Part shown: in pieces, positions 1 to 8,991 of the stretch
How positions within the stretch are numbered: the first letter of the stretch is position 1
How the letters are laid out: every line of letters begins with the position of its first letter
NCBI GenBank assembly: GCA_902531455.1
Contig: CACAEM010000014.1
Span: 1-13,313, forward strand
DNA from: an uncultured Pelagibacteraceae bacterium
Lineage (GTDB): Bacteria > Pseudomonadota > Alphaproteobacteria > Pelagibacterales > Pelagibacteraceae
DNA: 13,313 nucleotides
Reading direction: 5' to 3'
Notes under the pieces: generated by a model
Told to the model about the DNA's origin: nothing
The model's input: only the letters and a program-made list of their open reading frames with translations
Databases searched by the model: none
Program-made: the position numbers and the translations under genes

Positions 1-1665
<1,665 letters not shown>

Positions 1666-1690
1666 CCCAAAAAGTCTAATTAAAAAATTT

Positions 1691-1720
1691 AAAGGGCAGA
1701 TACTTCTGCCCTTTTTTTTT
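1691..1720 (+). terminator. Rho-independent terminator of groEL
   Basis: A perfect 10-bp stem is formed by 1691-1700 (aaagggcaga) and 1705-1714 (tctgcccttt), with a 4-base loop (tact). The run of T residues continues to 1720. It lies 25 bases after the groEL stop and 38 bases before typA, so typA probably has its own promoter. It is the only classical GC-stem terminator I can find in the window. Confidence 0.93.
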
Positions 1721-1758
1721 GTTTTCAATTCAAGGTTTAGATATATAAGAATCCAGAT

Positions 1759-3585
1759 ATGGATAATAATATTAGAAACATCACTATCATTGCTCATGTT
1801 GATCATGGAAAAACAACACTGATTGATAACTTGATGAAACAGAGTGGTTCTTTTAGAGAGAATGAAGTTGTTGATGAAAGATTAATGGATTCTGGGGAAT
1901 TAGAAAAAGAAAGAGGAATTACAATTCTTGCAAAGCCTACCTCGATTAATTGGAAAGATACTAGAATAAATATTATTGATACTCCTGGTCATAGAGATTT
2001 TGCAGCAGAGGTTGAAAGAGTTTTAAATTTAGCTGATGGTGCGTTATTGTTAGTAGACTCTGCAGAAGGTGTAATGCCACAAACAAAATTTGTATTGAGC
2101 AAAGCATTAAAACAAGGATTGAAACCAATTGTTATAATAAATAAATTAGACAAAACTGATCAAAGAGCAGATGAGGTTTTAAATGAGACATTTGATTTAT
2201 TTGTTAGTTTAGAGGCTAATGAAGAGCAATTAGATTTTCCAGTGTTATACGCAAGTGGAAGATCTGGTTGGGCATCTAAAGATATCGACGGGCCAAGAGA
2301 AAATCTTAATCCTCTATTAGATTTAGTTTTAGATCATGTAAAACCCTCTCAATTTGATAGATCAAAACCATTTGCGATGCTGTCGACGCTACTTTATGCT
2401 GATAACTTTTTAGGAAGGAGTTTGGTTGGAAGAATTTCACAAGGAACGGCAAAAGCAAATCAACAAATTAAAGCAATCAATTTAAAAGGTGAAAAAGTTG
2501 ATGAAGGTAGACTTACAAAAATTTTTAGATATGAGGGCACAAAGAAAGTACCCATTGAAGTTGGAGAAGCTGGAGATATCGTAGTTATAGCAGGATTAGA
2601 AAAAGCAAATGTAGCAGATACTATTTGTGATTTAGATATAAATGAACCTATTGAGGCAACACCGATCGATCCACCAACAATGTCGATAAAAATAACAGTA
2701 AATAGCTCACCATTAGCAGGGACTGAGGGTAAGAAATTAACAAGTACTCAAATTAGAGACCGTTTAATTTTAGAAGCTCAAAACAATGTTGGAATTTCTT
2801 TCTCTGAAAACGCAAATAAAGATGCATTTGAGATAAGTGGGCGAGGAGAATTAATGCTTGAAATATTATTAACACAAATGAGACGCGAAGGCTTTGAAAT
2901 GACTGTAAGTCCTCCTAAAGTTTTATTTAAAACTGATGAAAATTTAAAAAAATTAGAACCAATTGAAGAAATTACTATGGATTTAGACGAAGAATATTCA
3001 TCAAGGATTATTGATTCTATGAATAGAAGAAAAGGTAAATTAATTGAATTAAAAGATACTGGAAAGAATAAAAAAAGACTTATTTTTCAGGCACCAACAA
3101 GAGGTTTAATGGGATACACAAGTAGATTTTTAACTTTAACAAAAGGAACAGGTGTTATTAACAGAATTTTTCATTCTTATGGAGATTTCGAGGGAGATAT
3201 GGAAGGAAGAAGAAATGGAGCTTTAATTTCTATGGATCAAGGTAAGGCTGTTGCATTTTCAATTTTTAATTTGCAAGCTAGAGGAGAAATGTTTGTTACA
3301 CACAATGATCCAGTTTATACAGGTATGATTGTGGGCTTGGCTCCAAAACCTGGTGATATGATAATTAATGTCATGAAAGGAAAAAAACTCACGAATATGA
3401 GAACACAGGGTACCGATGAAAATATTGTTCTTACCCCTGTAAGACAAATGTCGATTGCAGAACAGTTAAGTATGCTTAATACTGATGAAGCTTTAGAAAT
3501 TACACCTAAGTCTTGTAGACTTAGAAAAGCAATTCTGGACCCTCACGAAAGAAAAAGAAGCGAAAAACAAAATACTGCTACTTAG
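1759..3585 (+). CDS. typA: Translational GTPase TypA/BipA
   Basis: This is a ribosome-associated GTPase of the EF-G/LepA class, involved in ribosome assembly and in stress and cold adaptation. Its 608 residues match the family length. All GTPase motifs are present: P-loop AHVDHGKTT (12-20), switch I RGITI (52-56), DTPGH (74-78), NKLD (128-131) and the SGRSG region near 166. The EF-G-like domains follow (for example SGRGELMLEILLTQMRREGFE), then the BipA-specific C-terminal domain with APTRGLMGYTSRFLTLTKGTG and an NMR-T-GTDEN segment. ATG at 1759 is chosen because MDNNIRNITIIAHVDHGKTT aligns with the normal family start. There is only a weak purine-rich stretch (aagaa) upstream. The stop TAG (3583-3585) overlaps the stop of the convergent membrane-protein gene by four bases. 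Confidence 0.98.
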   Translation: MDNNIRNITIIAHVDHGKTTLIDNLMKQSGSFRENEVVDERLMDSGELEKERGITILAKPTSINWKDTRINIIDTPGHRDFAAEVERVLNLADGALLLVDSAEGVMPQTKFVLSKALKQGLKPIVIINKLDKTDQRADEVLNETFDLFVSLEANEEQLDFPVLYASGRSGWASKDIDGPRENLNPLLDLVLDHVKPSQFDRSKPFAMLSTLLYADNFLGRSLVGRISQGTAKANQQIKAINLKGEKVDEGRLTKIFRYEGTKKVPIEVGEAGDIVVIAGLEKANVADTICDLDINEPIEATPIDPPTMSIKITVNSSPLAGTEGKKLTSTQIRDRLILEAQNNVGISFSENANKDAFEISGRGELMLEILLTQMRREGFEMTVSPPKVLFKTDENLKKLEPIEEITMDLDEEYSSRIIDSMNRRKGKLIELKDTGKNKKRLIFQAPTRGLMGYTSRFLTLTKGTGVINRIFHSYGDFEGDMEGRRNGALISMDQGKAVAFSIFNLQARGEMFVTHNDPVYTGMIVGLAPKPGDMIINVMKGKKLTNMRTQGTDENIVLTPVRQMSIAEQLSMLNTDEALEITPKSCRLRKAILDPHERKRSEKQNTAT

Positions 3586-4229
3586 TTCATTATTTTATCT
3601 ATAATATATAAACTTAAAGCAATGCAGGGACCAATTCCAAAAGCAAACATTAATGTTCCAATACCGATTGTTCCACCTAAATACCAACCAAATGAAGCAA
3701 CAGAAATTTCTATAAAAGATCTTACAGCAGCAATTGGTAGATTAGTTTTTTTTTGTAAACCAGTCATTAAACCATCCCTAGGTCCTGGACCTAGATTAGC
3801 AATTAAATAGATACCACTCCCCACCCCGACTATCATTACACCGACTGCAGCCATTAATAATTTCATAATGAAAGTTTCAGGGGTTGGTATTAGTGCAATT
3901 GTTATATCTAACATTGCTGCAATAATTACGATATTGAATATGGTACCAAGACCAGGTTTTTGTTTTAAGAAAAACCATGAACATAAAACGACAACACTCA
4001 CTATAAAAGTGACAATTCCAATGGATAATCCTGAATTAATTGAAATTCCTTGTGCCATTACAGTCCATGGAGAATTACCAATAAATGAAATAACGACTAA
4101 GGCTTCACCAAAACCAAATAATATAAGGCCAAAACAAAGAAAAAATAATGTTGATAATTTTGGCTTTAGATTAAAGGTCTCTTGAGAACTCCATGAGACT
4201 TTAGGAATATTTTTGATAGTAAGGAACAT
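3582..4229 (-). CDS. YczE/YitT-like multi-pass inner-membrane protein
   Basis: The 215-residue protein is strongly hydrophobic. About five transmembrane helices are apparent, near residues 27-50, 66-88, 95-114, 122-144 and 175-212. The motifs SPWTVMAQGIS (53-63), LGPGPRDGLMTGL (146-158) and GTLMFAFGIGP (191-201) are characteristic of the YczE-type family, distantly related to YitT. The biochemical role of that family is not established; transport or small-molecule export is often suggested. The gene is convergent with typA, overlapping by four bases, and divergent from the DUF6134-like gene with 39 bp between starts, so it is probably monocistronic. I see no clear Shine-Dalgarno. Family assignment is fairly sure; function is unknown. 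Confidence 0.8.
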   Translation of the reverse strand: MFLTIKNIPKVSWSSQETFNLKPKLSTLFFLCFGLILFGFGEALVVISFIGNSPWTVMAQGISINSGLSIGIVTFIVSVVVLCSWFFLKQKPGLGTIFNIVIIAAMLDITIALIPTPETFIMKLLMAAVGVMIVGVGSGIYLIANLGPGPRDGLMTGLQKKTNLPIAAVRSFIEISVASFGWYLGGTIGIGTLMFAFGIGPCIALSLYIIDKIMN

Positions 4230-4268
4230 ATATTTAGTTATTATTTATACTTTCTTTAAGTAAAATCT

Positions 4269-4955
4269 ATGAAAATGAAACATTTTATAACCGTATTACT
4301 TATCATTATGTTTGCTTCTAAGGTGATGGCACATAGTAGTCATTATGAAGGTCTTAAAAAAATTGAGATGGATGTTCTAAGAAATAATGAAATTATAGGA
4401 AGCACCAGCTACTTTTTTGAATTTGACGAGGATTTGTTTGTCGTAAAAAATTATACTAATTTTAAAGTAGAGTTATTTGGTGTAACAGTTTTTTCAATAT
4501 TAAGTGAAACAATAGAAAAATATAAAAATGAGAAATTAGTTTTTTTTAAATCAAATACTTTTCAAAATGATAAGGAAAAATATGTGAATTTAAATTATGA
4601 TAAAGATACAAATAAATTTATTATAGATGGATCATCTTATAAAGGTGAAGCTAGTTTAGATTGTACGATTGGAAATTGGTGGAATCACAAAATTTTCAAT
4701 TCAGATAAACAGATCAGTCCTTTATCTGGTAGTATTAAAAAACAGACTGTAAGTTTAATTGGAATTGAAAATATTACTATTAATGGTAAAGAATATTTAA
4801 CTGAACACTTTAAGATTAAGTCAAACGACGAAGGTCTTTCAGATGAAAAAAAATTTGAATTTGATGTTTGGTATAATCCTGAAAATAATTTAATATTAAA
4901 AGTGACTTATAATAAAATGGGAAACTGGGAATATAGATTAAGGAGTTTTGAATAA
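4269..4955 (+). CDS. Exported DUF6134-like hypothetical protein
   Basis: The 228-residue protein begins with a clear Sec signal peptide: MKMKH, a hydrophobic core ITVLLIIMFASKV, and a probable signal-peptidase I cleavage after MA at residue 21. The mature part looks like an all-beta periplasmic domain with repeating strand patterns: NNEIIGSTSYFFEFDEDLFVV, LFFKSNTFQNDKEKYVNLNYD, FEFDVWYNPENNLILKVTYNKMGNWEYRL. The pattern resembles the DUF6134/DUF3108 type of periplasmic protein, but I assign that by general appearance only. There is one cysteine in the mature part (SLDCTIG). It is translationally coupled to the TerB/J-domain gene by a TAATG overlap, so the two are very likely co-transcribed. 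A TATACT box at 4246-4251 could be a -10 element, without a convincing -35. Function is unknown. Confidence 0.8.
   Translation: MKMKHFITVLLIIMFASKVMAHSSHYEGLKKIEMDVLRNNEIIGSTSYFFEFDEDLFVVKNYTNFKVELFGVTVFSILSETIEKYKNEKLVFFKSNTFQNDKEKYVNLNYDKDTNKFIIDGSSYKGEASLDCTIGNWWNHKIFNSDKQISPLSGSIKKQTVSLIGIENITINGKEYLTEHFKIKSNDEGLSDEKKFEFDVWYNPENNLILKVTYNKMGNWEYRLRSFE
4941..4945 (+). promoter_or_regulatory. Shine-Dalgarno for the TerB/J-domain gene
   Basis: AGGAG lies 9 bases before the ATG at 4955, inside the last codons of the preceding gene. It is one of only two good Shine-Dalgarno sequences I see in the window, and it supports the start that overlaps the upstream TAA by one base. Confidence 0.7.
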
Positions 4956-5677
4956 TGGCAATATGGGGAAGCATAATTGGCGGAATGCTGGGTTTTTCTA
5001 TTGGTGGACCTTTCGGTATGCTTTTGGGATCCTTAATTGGCGGAAAAATGTCAAGAGCCAGATCAGGTGGTGGATTTAAATCTTTTGCACAGCCTCAACA
5101 AATATTTGCACTGTCTTTGATTGTTTTATCAGCAAAGCTAAGTAAAGCAGATGGACAAGTTAGTCGTGAAGAATTAATTGCAGTTAAAGATAAATTAAAA
5201 ATACCTGAGAGTGAATTAGATCAGGTTGGTAAAATTTTCAATAAAGCTAAAGAAGAAAGCACCGGGTATGAACCATATGCAAAACAAATTTCAGAAGTTT
5301 ATAAAGGTAATTTAAATATTTTAGAAGAGGTAATAAATACTTTATTTTATATTGCAGAAGCTGACGGTCACGTAAGTGACAATGAATTAATAATGATCGA
5401 AGATATAGCAAGAATTTTTGGATTAAATCAGACTCAAATTAACGGAATTAAAGAAAGTAGAAAGTCATCCGACAAACTTAATCCTTATATTGTTTTAGAG
5501 AGTAAGCCTGATGACTCACTCGAAGAAATAAGAAAACGGTATATTAAACTTAGCAAAGAGCATCACCCTGATATCTTATTAAGTAAAGGCGTTCCTCAAG
5601 AAGTAATAGATGAGAGCAAAGCTAAAATGAGAGCTGTCAATTCAGCATGGGATCAGATTCAAAAATTAAAGAATTAG
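4955..5677 (+). CDS. DjlA-like co-chaperone: glycine zipper, TerB domain, J domain
   Basis: The 240-residue protein has three parts. Residues 4-30 form a glycine-rich hydrophobic segment (GSIIGG, GGPFGMLLGSLIGG) that probably sits in the membrane as a glycine zipper. Residues about 48-165 form a TerB-like helical domain with two acidic motifs, KADGQVSREE (64-73) and EADGHVSDNE (135-144), possible metal-binding sites. Residues about 176-240 are a C-terminal J domain with the essential HPD tripeptide at 204-206. This order matches DjlA, which stimulates the ATPase of DnaK through its J domain. The start is fixed by the AGGAG and the one-base overlap with the upstream stop. Its 3' end overlaps the convergent small membrane-protein gene by 12 bases. 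Confidence 0.9.
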   Translation: MAIWGSIIGGMLGFSIGGPFGMLLGSLIGGKMSRARSGGGFKSFAQPQQIFALSLIVLSAKLSKADGQVSREELIAVKDKLKIPESELDQVGKIFNKAKEESTGYEPYAKQISEVYKGNLNILEEVINTLFYIAEADGHVSDNELIMIEDIARIFGLNQTQINGIKESRKSSDKLNPYIVLESKPDDSLEEIRKRYIKLSKEHHPDILLSKGVPQEVIDESKAKMRAVNSAWDQIQKLKN

Positions 5678-5956
5678 TCCTAATAAACTCGCCATAAAAT
5701 ACATAGAAAACACAAAAGCAAGGACGACAATAAAATACATTATTGTAACAATTTTATCTCTTTTCCTTCTTTGTCTTACAAATGGCTTATCATCCAGATC
5801 ACAAATATCTCTTATGCCGATAACTTTATAATCACAAGTATAACGCCATATTGAGTCGGGCATCCTAGGATCGGTTTGATTATAATATTGTATCCATTGA
5901 ACTGTATATTTAAATAAAAGATAGCTTACTATTAAAAGAAGACCGCTAGTAAACAT
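5666..5956 (-). CDS. Small membrane protein downstream of aceA
   Basis: The 96-residue protein has an N-terminal hydrophobic helix (about 3-17), a soluble middle with two cysteines (CDYKVIGIRDICDLDD, 41-56), a basic cluster RQRRKRDK (61-68) and a second helix (69-95). This suggests a two-helix membrane protein whose basic side faces the cytoplasm. It begins 11 bases after the aceA stop on the same strand, so it is probably the last gene of the aceA operon. It is the only reasonable gene in the space between aceA and the J-domain gene, and its composition looks protein-like, not like a shadow. It overlaps the end of the convergent J-domain gene by 12 bases. I do not recognise the family; function is unknown. 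Confidence 0.65.
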   Translation of the reverse strand: MFTSGLLLIVSYLLFKYTVQWIQYYNQTDPRMPDSIWRYTCDYKVIGIRDICDLDDKPFVRQRRKRDKIVTIMYFIVVLAFVFSMYFMASLLGLIL

Positions 5957-5967
5957 TAATCTATTAT

Positions 5968-7242
5968 CTAAAACTGTTCTGACTCGGTTGAGCCTTCCAT
6001 TGCCGTAGTAGAGCTTTTACCTGCGCTTATTGTATTTGAAACTGCATCAAAATAAGACGTACCTACTTCTCTTTGATGTTTCACACTTGTGTATCCATCT
6101 TTTTCTCTAGCAAATTCATGCTGTTGAATTTTTGAGTAAGCAGTCATACCCTCTGATTTATATTTTTCTGCTAATTCAAATATTGCGATGTTTTGAGTAT
6201 GGAAACCTGCTAATGTAATGAATTGAAATTTATATCCCATTTCTCCAATCTTTCTTTGAAATGATCCAATTTCCTCATCAGTTAAATGTTTCTTCCAATT
6301 AAATGATGGAGAACAGTTATAAGCTAACATTTTACCAGGAAATTTTTCATGTATAGCATCAGCAAATTTCTTTGCTTCTTCTAAATTTGGAGTTGCAGTT
6401 TCACACCAAATTAAATCTGCGTATGGTGCATAAGCAAGACCCCTAGAAATTGCCTGCTCTATTCCGTCTTTAACATAAAAGAAACCCTCAGGAGATCTTT
6501 CTCCAGTTAAAAATGGTTTGTCATTTTCATCAAAATCATTTGTGATTAACTTTGCAGCATTTGCATCTGTTCTTGCTAAAATTATTAATGGTACATCTGC
6601 AATATCAGCGGCAAGTCTTGCAGCTTTCAAATTTCTAACCATTGTTCCAGTTGGTACAAGAACTTTTCCACCCATATGACCACATTTTTTCTCACTAGCT
6701 AATTGGTCTTCAAAGTGAACCCCGGCAGCACCCGCTCTAATAAATTTTTTAGTTAATTCAAATACATTTAGTGGTCCACCAAATCCTGCTTCACCATCAG
6801 CTATAATTGGCAACATATAATCAGTTCTCTTACTTTTATCCATATCACCATCTATCATTTCCATATGTTGAATTTGATCAGCTCTAACTAGGGAATTATT
6901 CATTGTCTCAACTAATTTTGGTGCACTATCATATGGATATAAAGATTGATCAGGATACATTTCACCAGCACTGTTAGCATCAGCTGCAACTTGCCAACCA
7001 CTTAAATAAATTGCTTTTAAACCAGCCTTTGCGTGTTGTACTGCATGATTTCCTGAAAGTGACCCAAGTGTGTTTAAATAAGCTTCTGTATTAAGCAGTT
7101 TCCAAAGCTTTTGGGACTGCATTTTACAAATAGAATACTCAATTTTGATTGAACCTCTTAATCTTTCAACTTCCTCAGGAGTATAATCTCTTTTAATACC
7201 TGCAAATCTTTGTAAATCGTAAGAAACATTCTCAGCTGACAC
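5968..7242 (-). CDS. aceA: Isocitrate lyase
   Basis: Isocitrate lyase splits isocitrate into glyoxylate and succinate, the first step of the glyoxylate shunt, allowing growth on C2 compounds and fatty acids. The 424-residue protein carries the active-site signature KKCGHMGGK (185-193, catalytic Cys187), the metal-site region ADGEAGFGG (148-156), [23 protein letters not shown] (309-318) and the typical C-terminus with [13 protein letters not shown] and the [14 protein letters not shown] tail. The start is GTG at 7242: an in-frame TAG lies immediately upstream, a GAGGGG Shine-Dalgarno is 5 bases away, and [13 protein letters not shown] fits the family. A micro-ORF lies 44 bases upstream on the same strand and a small membrane-protein gene 11 bases downstream. 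Malate synthase is not next to it. A ScfR-type regulator is divergent. Confidence 0.98.
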   Translation of the reverse strand: MSAENVSYDLQRFAGIKRDYTPEEVERLRGSIKIEYSICKMQSQKLWKLLNTEAYLNTLGSLSGNHAVQHAKAGLKAIYLSGWQVAADANSAGEMYPDQSLYPYDSAPKLVETMNNSLVRADQIQHMEMIDGDMDKSKRTDYMLPIIADGEAGFGGPLNVFELTKKFIRAGAAGVHFEDQLASEKKCGHMGGKVLVPTGTMVRNLKAARLAADIADVPLIILARTDANAAKLITNDFDENDKPFLTGERSPEGFFYVKDGIEQAISRGLAYAPYADLIWCETATPNLEEAKKFADAIHEKFPGKMLAYNCSPSFNWKKHLTDEEIGSFQRKIGEMGYKFQFITLAGFHTQNIAIFELAEKYKSEGMTAYSKIQQHEFAREKDGYTSVKHQREVGTSYFDAVSNTISAGKSSTTAMEGSTESEQF

Positions 7243-7247
7243 CTAAA

Positions 7248-7253
7248 CCCCTC
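7248..7253 (-). promoter_or_regulatory. Shine-Dalgarno deciding the GTG start of aceA
   Basis: On the minus strand the sequence reads GAGGGG, five bases before the GTG at 7242. Together with the in-frame TAG directly before the GTG, it fixes the aceA start. Confidence 0.65.
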
Positions 7254-7286
7254 TCTTTTGATTAAATGACTAGAAATGACTAATAA

Positions 7287-7448
7287 CTATTTTGAGCTAT
7301 ATTCTTCAGTAAATTCGTTCATTCCGCTAGATCCCCAATCGCAATGATCGTCTCTAATGTAAATACCTTTTGACTTATGCTCAGAATGCTCTTCTTTATT
7401 AGTAATTTGGTAGTTATTTTCAATATTGTTTATTTTGTTTTTTTCCAT
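7287..7448 (-). CDS. 53-residue micro-ORF upstream of aceA
   Basis: Reading the minus strand from ATG at 7448 gives 53 codons and a TAG at 7287-7289. The N-terminal half is polar and asparagine/glutamate-rich (MEKNKINNIENNYQITNKEEHSEH). The C-terminal half has a distinctive, non-random composition (KGIYIRDDHCDWGSSGMNEF followed by TEEYSSK) with Cys36, Trp38 and several acidic residues, unlike a chance AT-rich reading frame. It lies 44 bases upstream of aceA on the same strand, and the TTTACAA repeats begin a few bases upstream of its start, so it would be the first cistron of the aceA transcript. No Shine-Dalgarno is visible; if transcription starts close to the ATG it could be nearly leaderless. 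I do not recognise the family. It could be a small partner of isocitrate lyase, a leader peptide, or a conserved small protein of unrelated role. Confidence 0.6.
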   Translation of the reverse strand: MEKNKINNIENNYQITNKEEHSEHKSKGIYIRDDHCDWGSSGMNEFTEEYSSK

Positions 7449-7454
7449 GTAAAC

Positions 7455-7486
7455 TTTATAATTTACAATATTTACAAAATCTACAA
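7455..7486. promoter_or_regulatory. Operator-like TTTACAA repeats, aceA-proximal set
   Basis: TTTACAA occurs at 7462-7468 and 7471-7477, and a one-mismatch copy TCTACAA at 7480-7486, giving an exact 9-bp period. A degenerate TTTATAA at 7455-7461 adjoins them. On the minus strand the TATAAA at 7455-7460 could be a -10 element for the aceA transcript, which would put the repeats across its spacer and -35 region. The array lies between aceA and a divergent RamB/PrpR-like regulator, the usual place for that regulator's operators. The binding role is inferred. Confidence 0.55.
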
Positions 7487-7501
7487 TTAAATTAATTTAG
7501 C

Positions 7502-7550
7502 TTGTAAAATTGAATAATTTTGAGTAAATTTAAATTTACAAAGTTTACAA
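7502..7550. promoter_or_regulatory. Operator-like TTTACAA repeats, regulator-proximal set
   Basis: An inverted copy TTGTAAA lies at 7502-7508. Two direct copies TTTACAA are at 7535-7541 and 7544-7550, again exactly 9 bp apart. They lie just before the ATG at 7559 and would allow autoregulation. A weak promoter reading is -35 TTGTAA (7502-7507), 17-bp spacer and -10 TAAATT (7525-7530), with transcription starting near 7537. This promoter is speculative; the repeats are directly visible. Confidence 0.5.
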
Positions 7551-7558
7551 ATAGTAAA

Positions 7559-8983
7559 ATGAGTCAAATTGATACAAAAATTGGTCCAAAAATCAAAGCT
7601 TTTAGAAGGCAACTAGGAATTCAAGCTAACAAATTAGCAGAAGAAATGTCTATTTCACCAAGCTATTTAAATCTAATAGAGAGTGGAAAAAGAAAGATTG
7701 ATGGAGACTTACTTTTAAGGGTTTGTGATAAACTTAAAATAGAGCTTTCCGATCTTACAAGCAAGCAAGACATAAATCTTGAAAATAATATTTCTGAATT
7801 ATTGGGCGATGATCTTTTTGAGGATCTTGATATTCTTGGACCAGAAGTAAAGGATTTAGTTAATACAAATCCAAAAATTGCTAAAGCTTTAATTAAACTA
7901 GGTGACAACTTTAAACAAAAAGATCATGAAATTTTTAACAAATTAGAAAATATTTCAGGTAAAATTATTGATGGAAGAAAAAACGCATTTCCTGGTGAAG
8001 TAATTTCAGATTTTTTACAAGAAAATAAAAATTTTTTTCCAAAATTAGAAGAATTTGCAAATCAAATTTTTGATAAAGTTAAACAAAATAATAGAACAAG
8101 ATATATTGCCTTATGCCAGTTTTTAAAAGATGAATATGGTATAACTGTAAAAGATGTAATACCTAAAGAAGGAAAACCATTTTCAAAAATATATAAAGTA
8201 AAAGATAAAGAATTATTATTATCTGATTATCTCTCACTTGAAACTAAAAAACTTTTTGCTGCGGCACAAATTTCTCAAGAAGGTGCCTCAAAAGAAATTG
8301 ATGAATATCTTGCAACATTTAATTTTCCAACTGAAGAGTCTAAAAAATTAACAAGGGTTGCACTTTTGAATTATTGTGGGGCTGCAATATTAATGCCTTA
8401 CTCTCTTTTTCATAAGGAATGCAAAGAATTAAAATATGATTTGGAACTATTACAAAATACATTTGCTACTTCTTTCGAACAAGTAGCTCATCGAGTAACA
8501 TGTTTGCAAGATCCAAAACTCCCTGGAATACCTTTTCATTTTTTAAGAGTAGATGTTGCTGGAAATATTTCAAAAAGATTTTCATTATCAGGTATAGAGA
8601 TACCAAGATACGGTGGAGCCTGTCCAAGATGGAATGTTTACTCAGCTTTTTCAAGGCCAGGTGTTATTCAAGCAGCAGTTAGTAAAATGACCAATGGGGA
8701 AAAGTATGTTTGTATAGCAAAAACCGTAGAAAAGGGTGTAGGAAGATATGGACAAAAAAAAAGTATGCTGTCTATAGGTCTTGGTTGCGAAGCAAAATAT
8801 GCTAAGGAATTTGTATATACTGAAAATTTAGATCTCAGTGACAAAAAATCTGAATTACCTATTGGAGTATCATGTAGAACATGTGACAGACTTGATTGTT
8901 CACAGAGGGCTTTCCCTCCTCTTCATAAGAAATTTGATGTAGACATTAACTCTAGAGGAGTTTCTGTTTATGTAAATGAGTAA
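7559..8983 (+). CDS. RamB/PrpR-like (ScfR family) transcriptional regulator
   Basis: The 474-residue protein has an N-terminal XRE-type helix-turn-helix (about 10-66; LAEEMSISPSYLNLIESGKRKI), a central IrrE/M78-like region lacking any HExxH metalloprotease motif, and a C-terminal ScfRs-type domain (FHFLRVDVAGNISKR, RYGGACPRWNVYSAFSRPG, LSIGLGCEAKYA, QRAFPPL). Family members such as mycobacterial PrpR and RamB control isocitrate lyase, methylcitrate and acetate genes in response to short-chain acyl-CoAs. Cys439, Cys442 and Cys447 form C-x2-C-x4-C, matching the position where I recall PrpR binding an iron-sulfur cluster. A longer frame could start at TTG 7520, but it would place the TTTACAA repeats inside the gene and add an atypical KFKFTKF leader, so I prefer ATG 7559. 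It is divergent from aceA, its probable target. Confidence 0.9.
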   Translation: MSQIDTKIGPKIKAFRRQLGIQANKLAEEMSISPSYLNLIESGKRKIDGDLLLRVCDKLKIELSDLTSKQDINLENNISELLGDDLFEDLDILGPEVKDLVNTNPKIAKALIKLGDNFKQKDHEIFNKLENISGKIIDGRKNAFPGEVISDFLQENKNFFPKLEEFANQIFDKVKQNNRTRYIALCQFLKDEYGITVKDVIPKEGKPFSKIYKVKDKELLLSDYLSLETKKLFAAAQISQEGASKEIDEYLATFNFPTEESKKLTRVALLNYCGAAILMPYSLFHKECKELKYDLELLQNTFATSFEQVAHRVTCLQDPKLPGIPFHFLRVDVAGNISKRFSLSGIEIPRYGGACPRWNVYSAFSRPGVIQAAVSKMTNGEKYVCIAKTVEKGVGRYGQKKSMLSIGLGCEAKYAKEFVYTENLDLSDKKSELPIGVSCRTCDRLDCSQRAFPPLHKKFDVDINSRGVSVYVNE

Positions 8984-8991
8984 ATTAAAAA

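Noticed and set aside
1721..1758. Promoter for typA between the groEL terminator and its ATG
   Set aside because: A promoter is logically required, but no -35/-10 pair with acceptable spacing stands out, so I do not mark one.
3868..4185. Plus-strand frame of 105 residues opposite the YczE-like gene
   Set aside because: The minus-strand frame is a clear multi-helix membrane protein with family motifs; this one is its shadow.
7243..7460. Possible glycine riboswitch in the aceA leader
   Set aside because: Glycine riboswitches are known for SAR11 carbon genes such as malate synthase, but only 44 bases separate the micro-ORF from aceA, and I see no paired aptamer-like conserved core.
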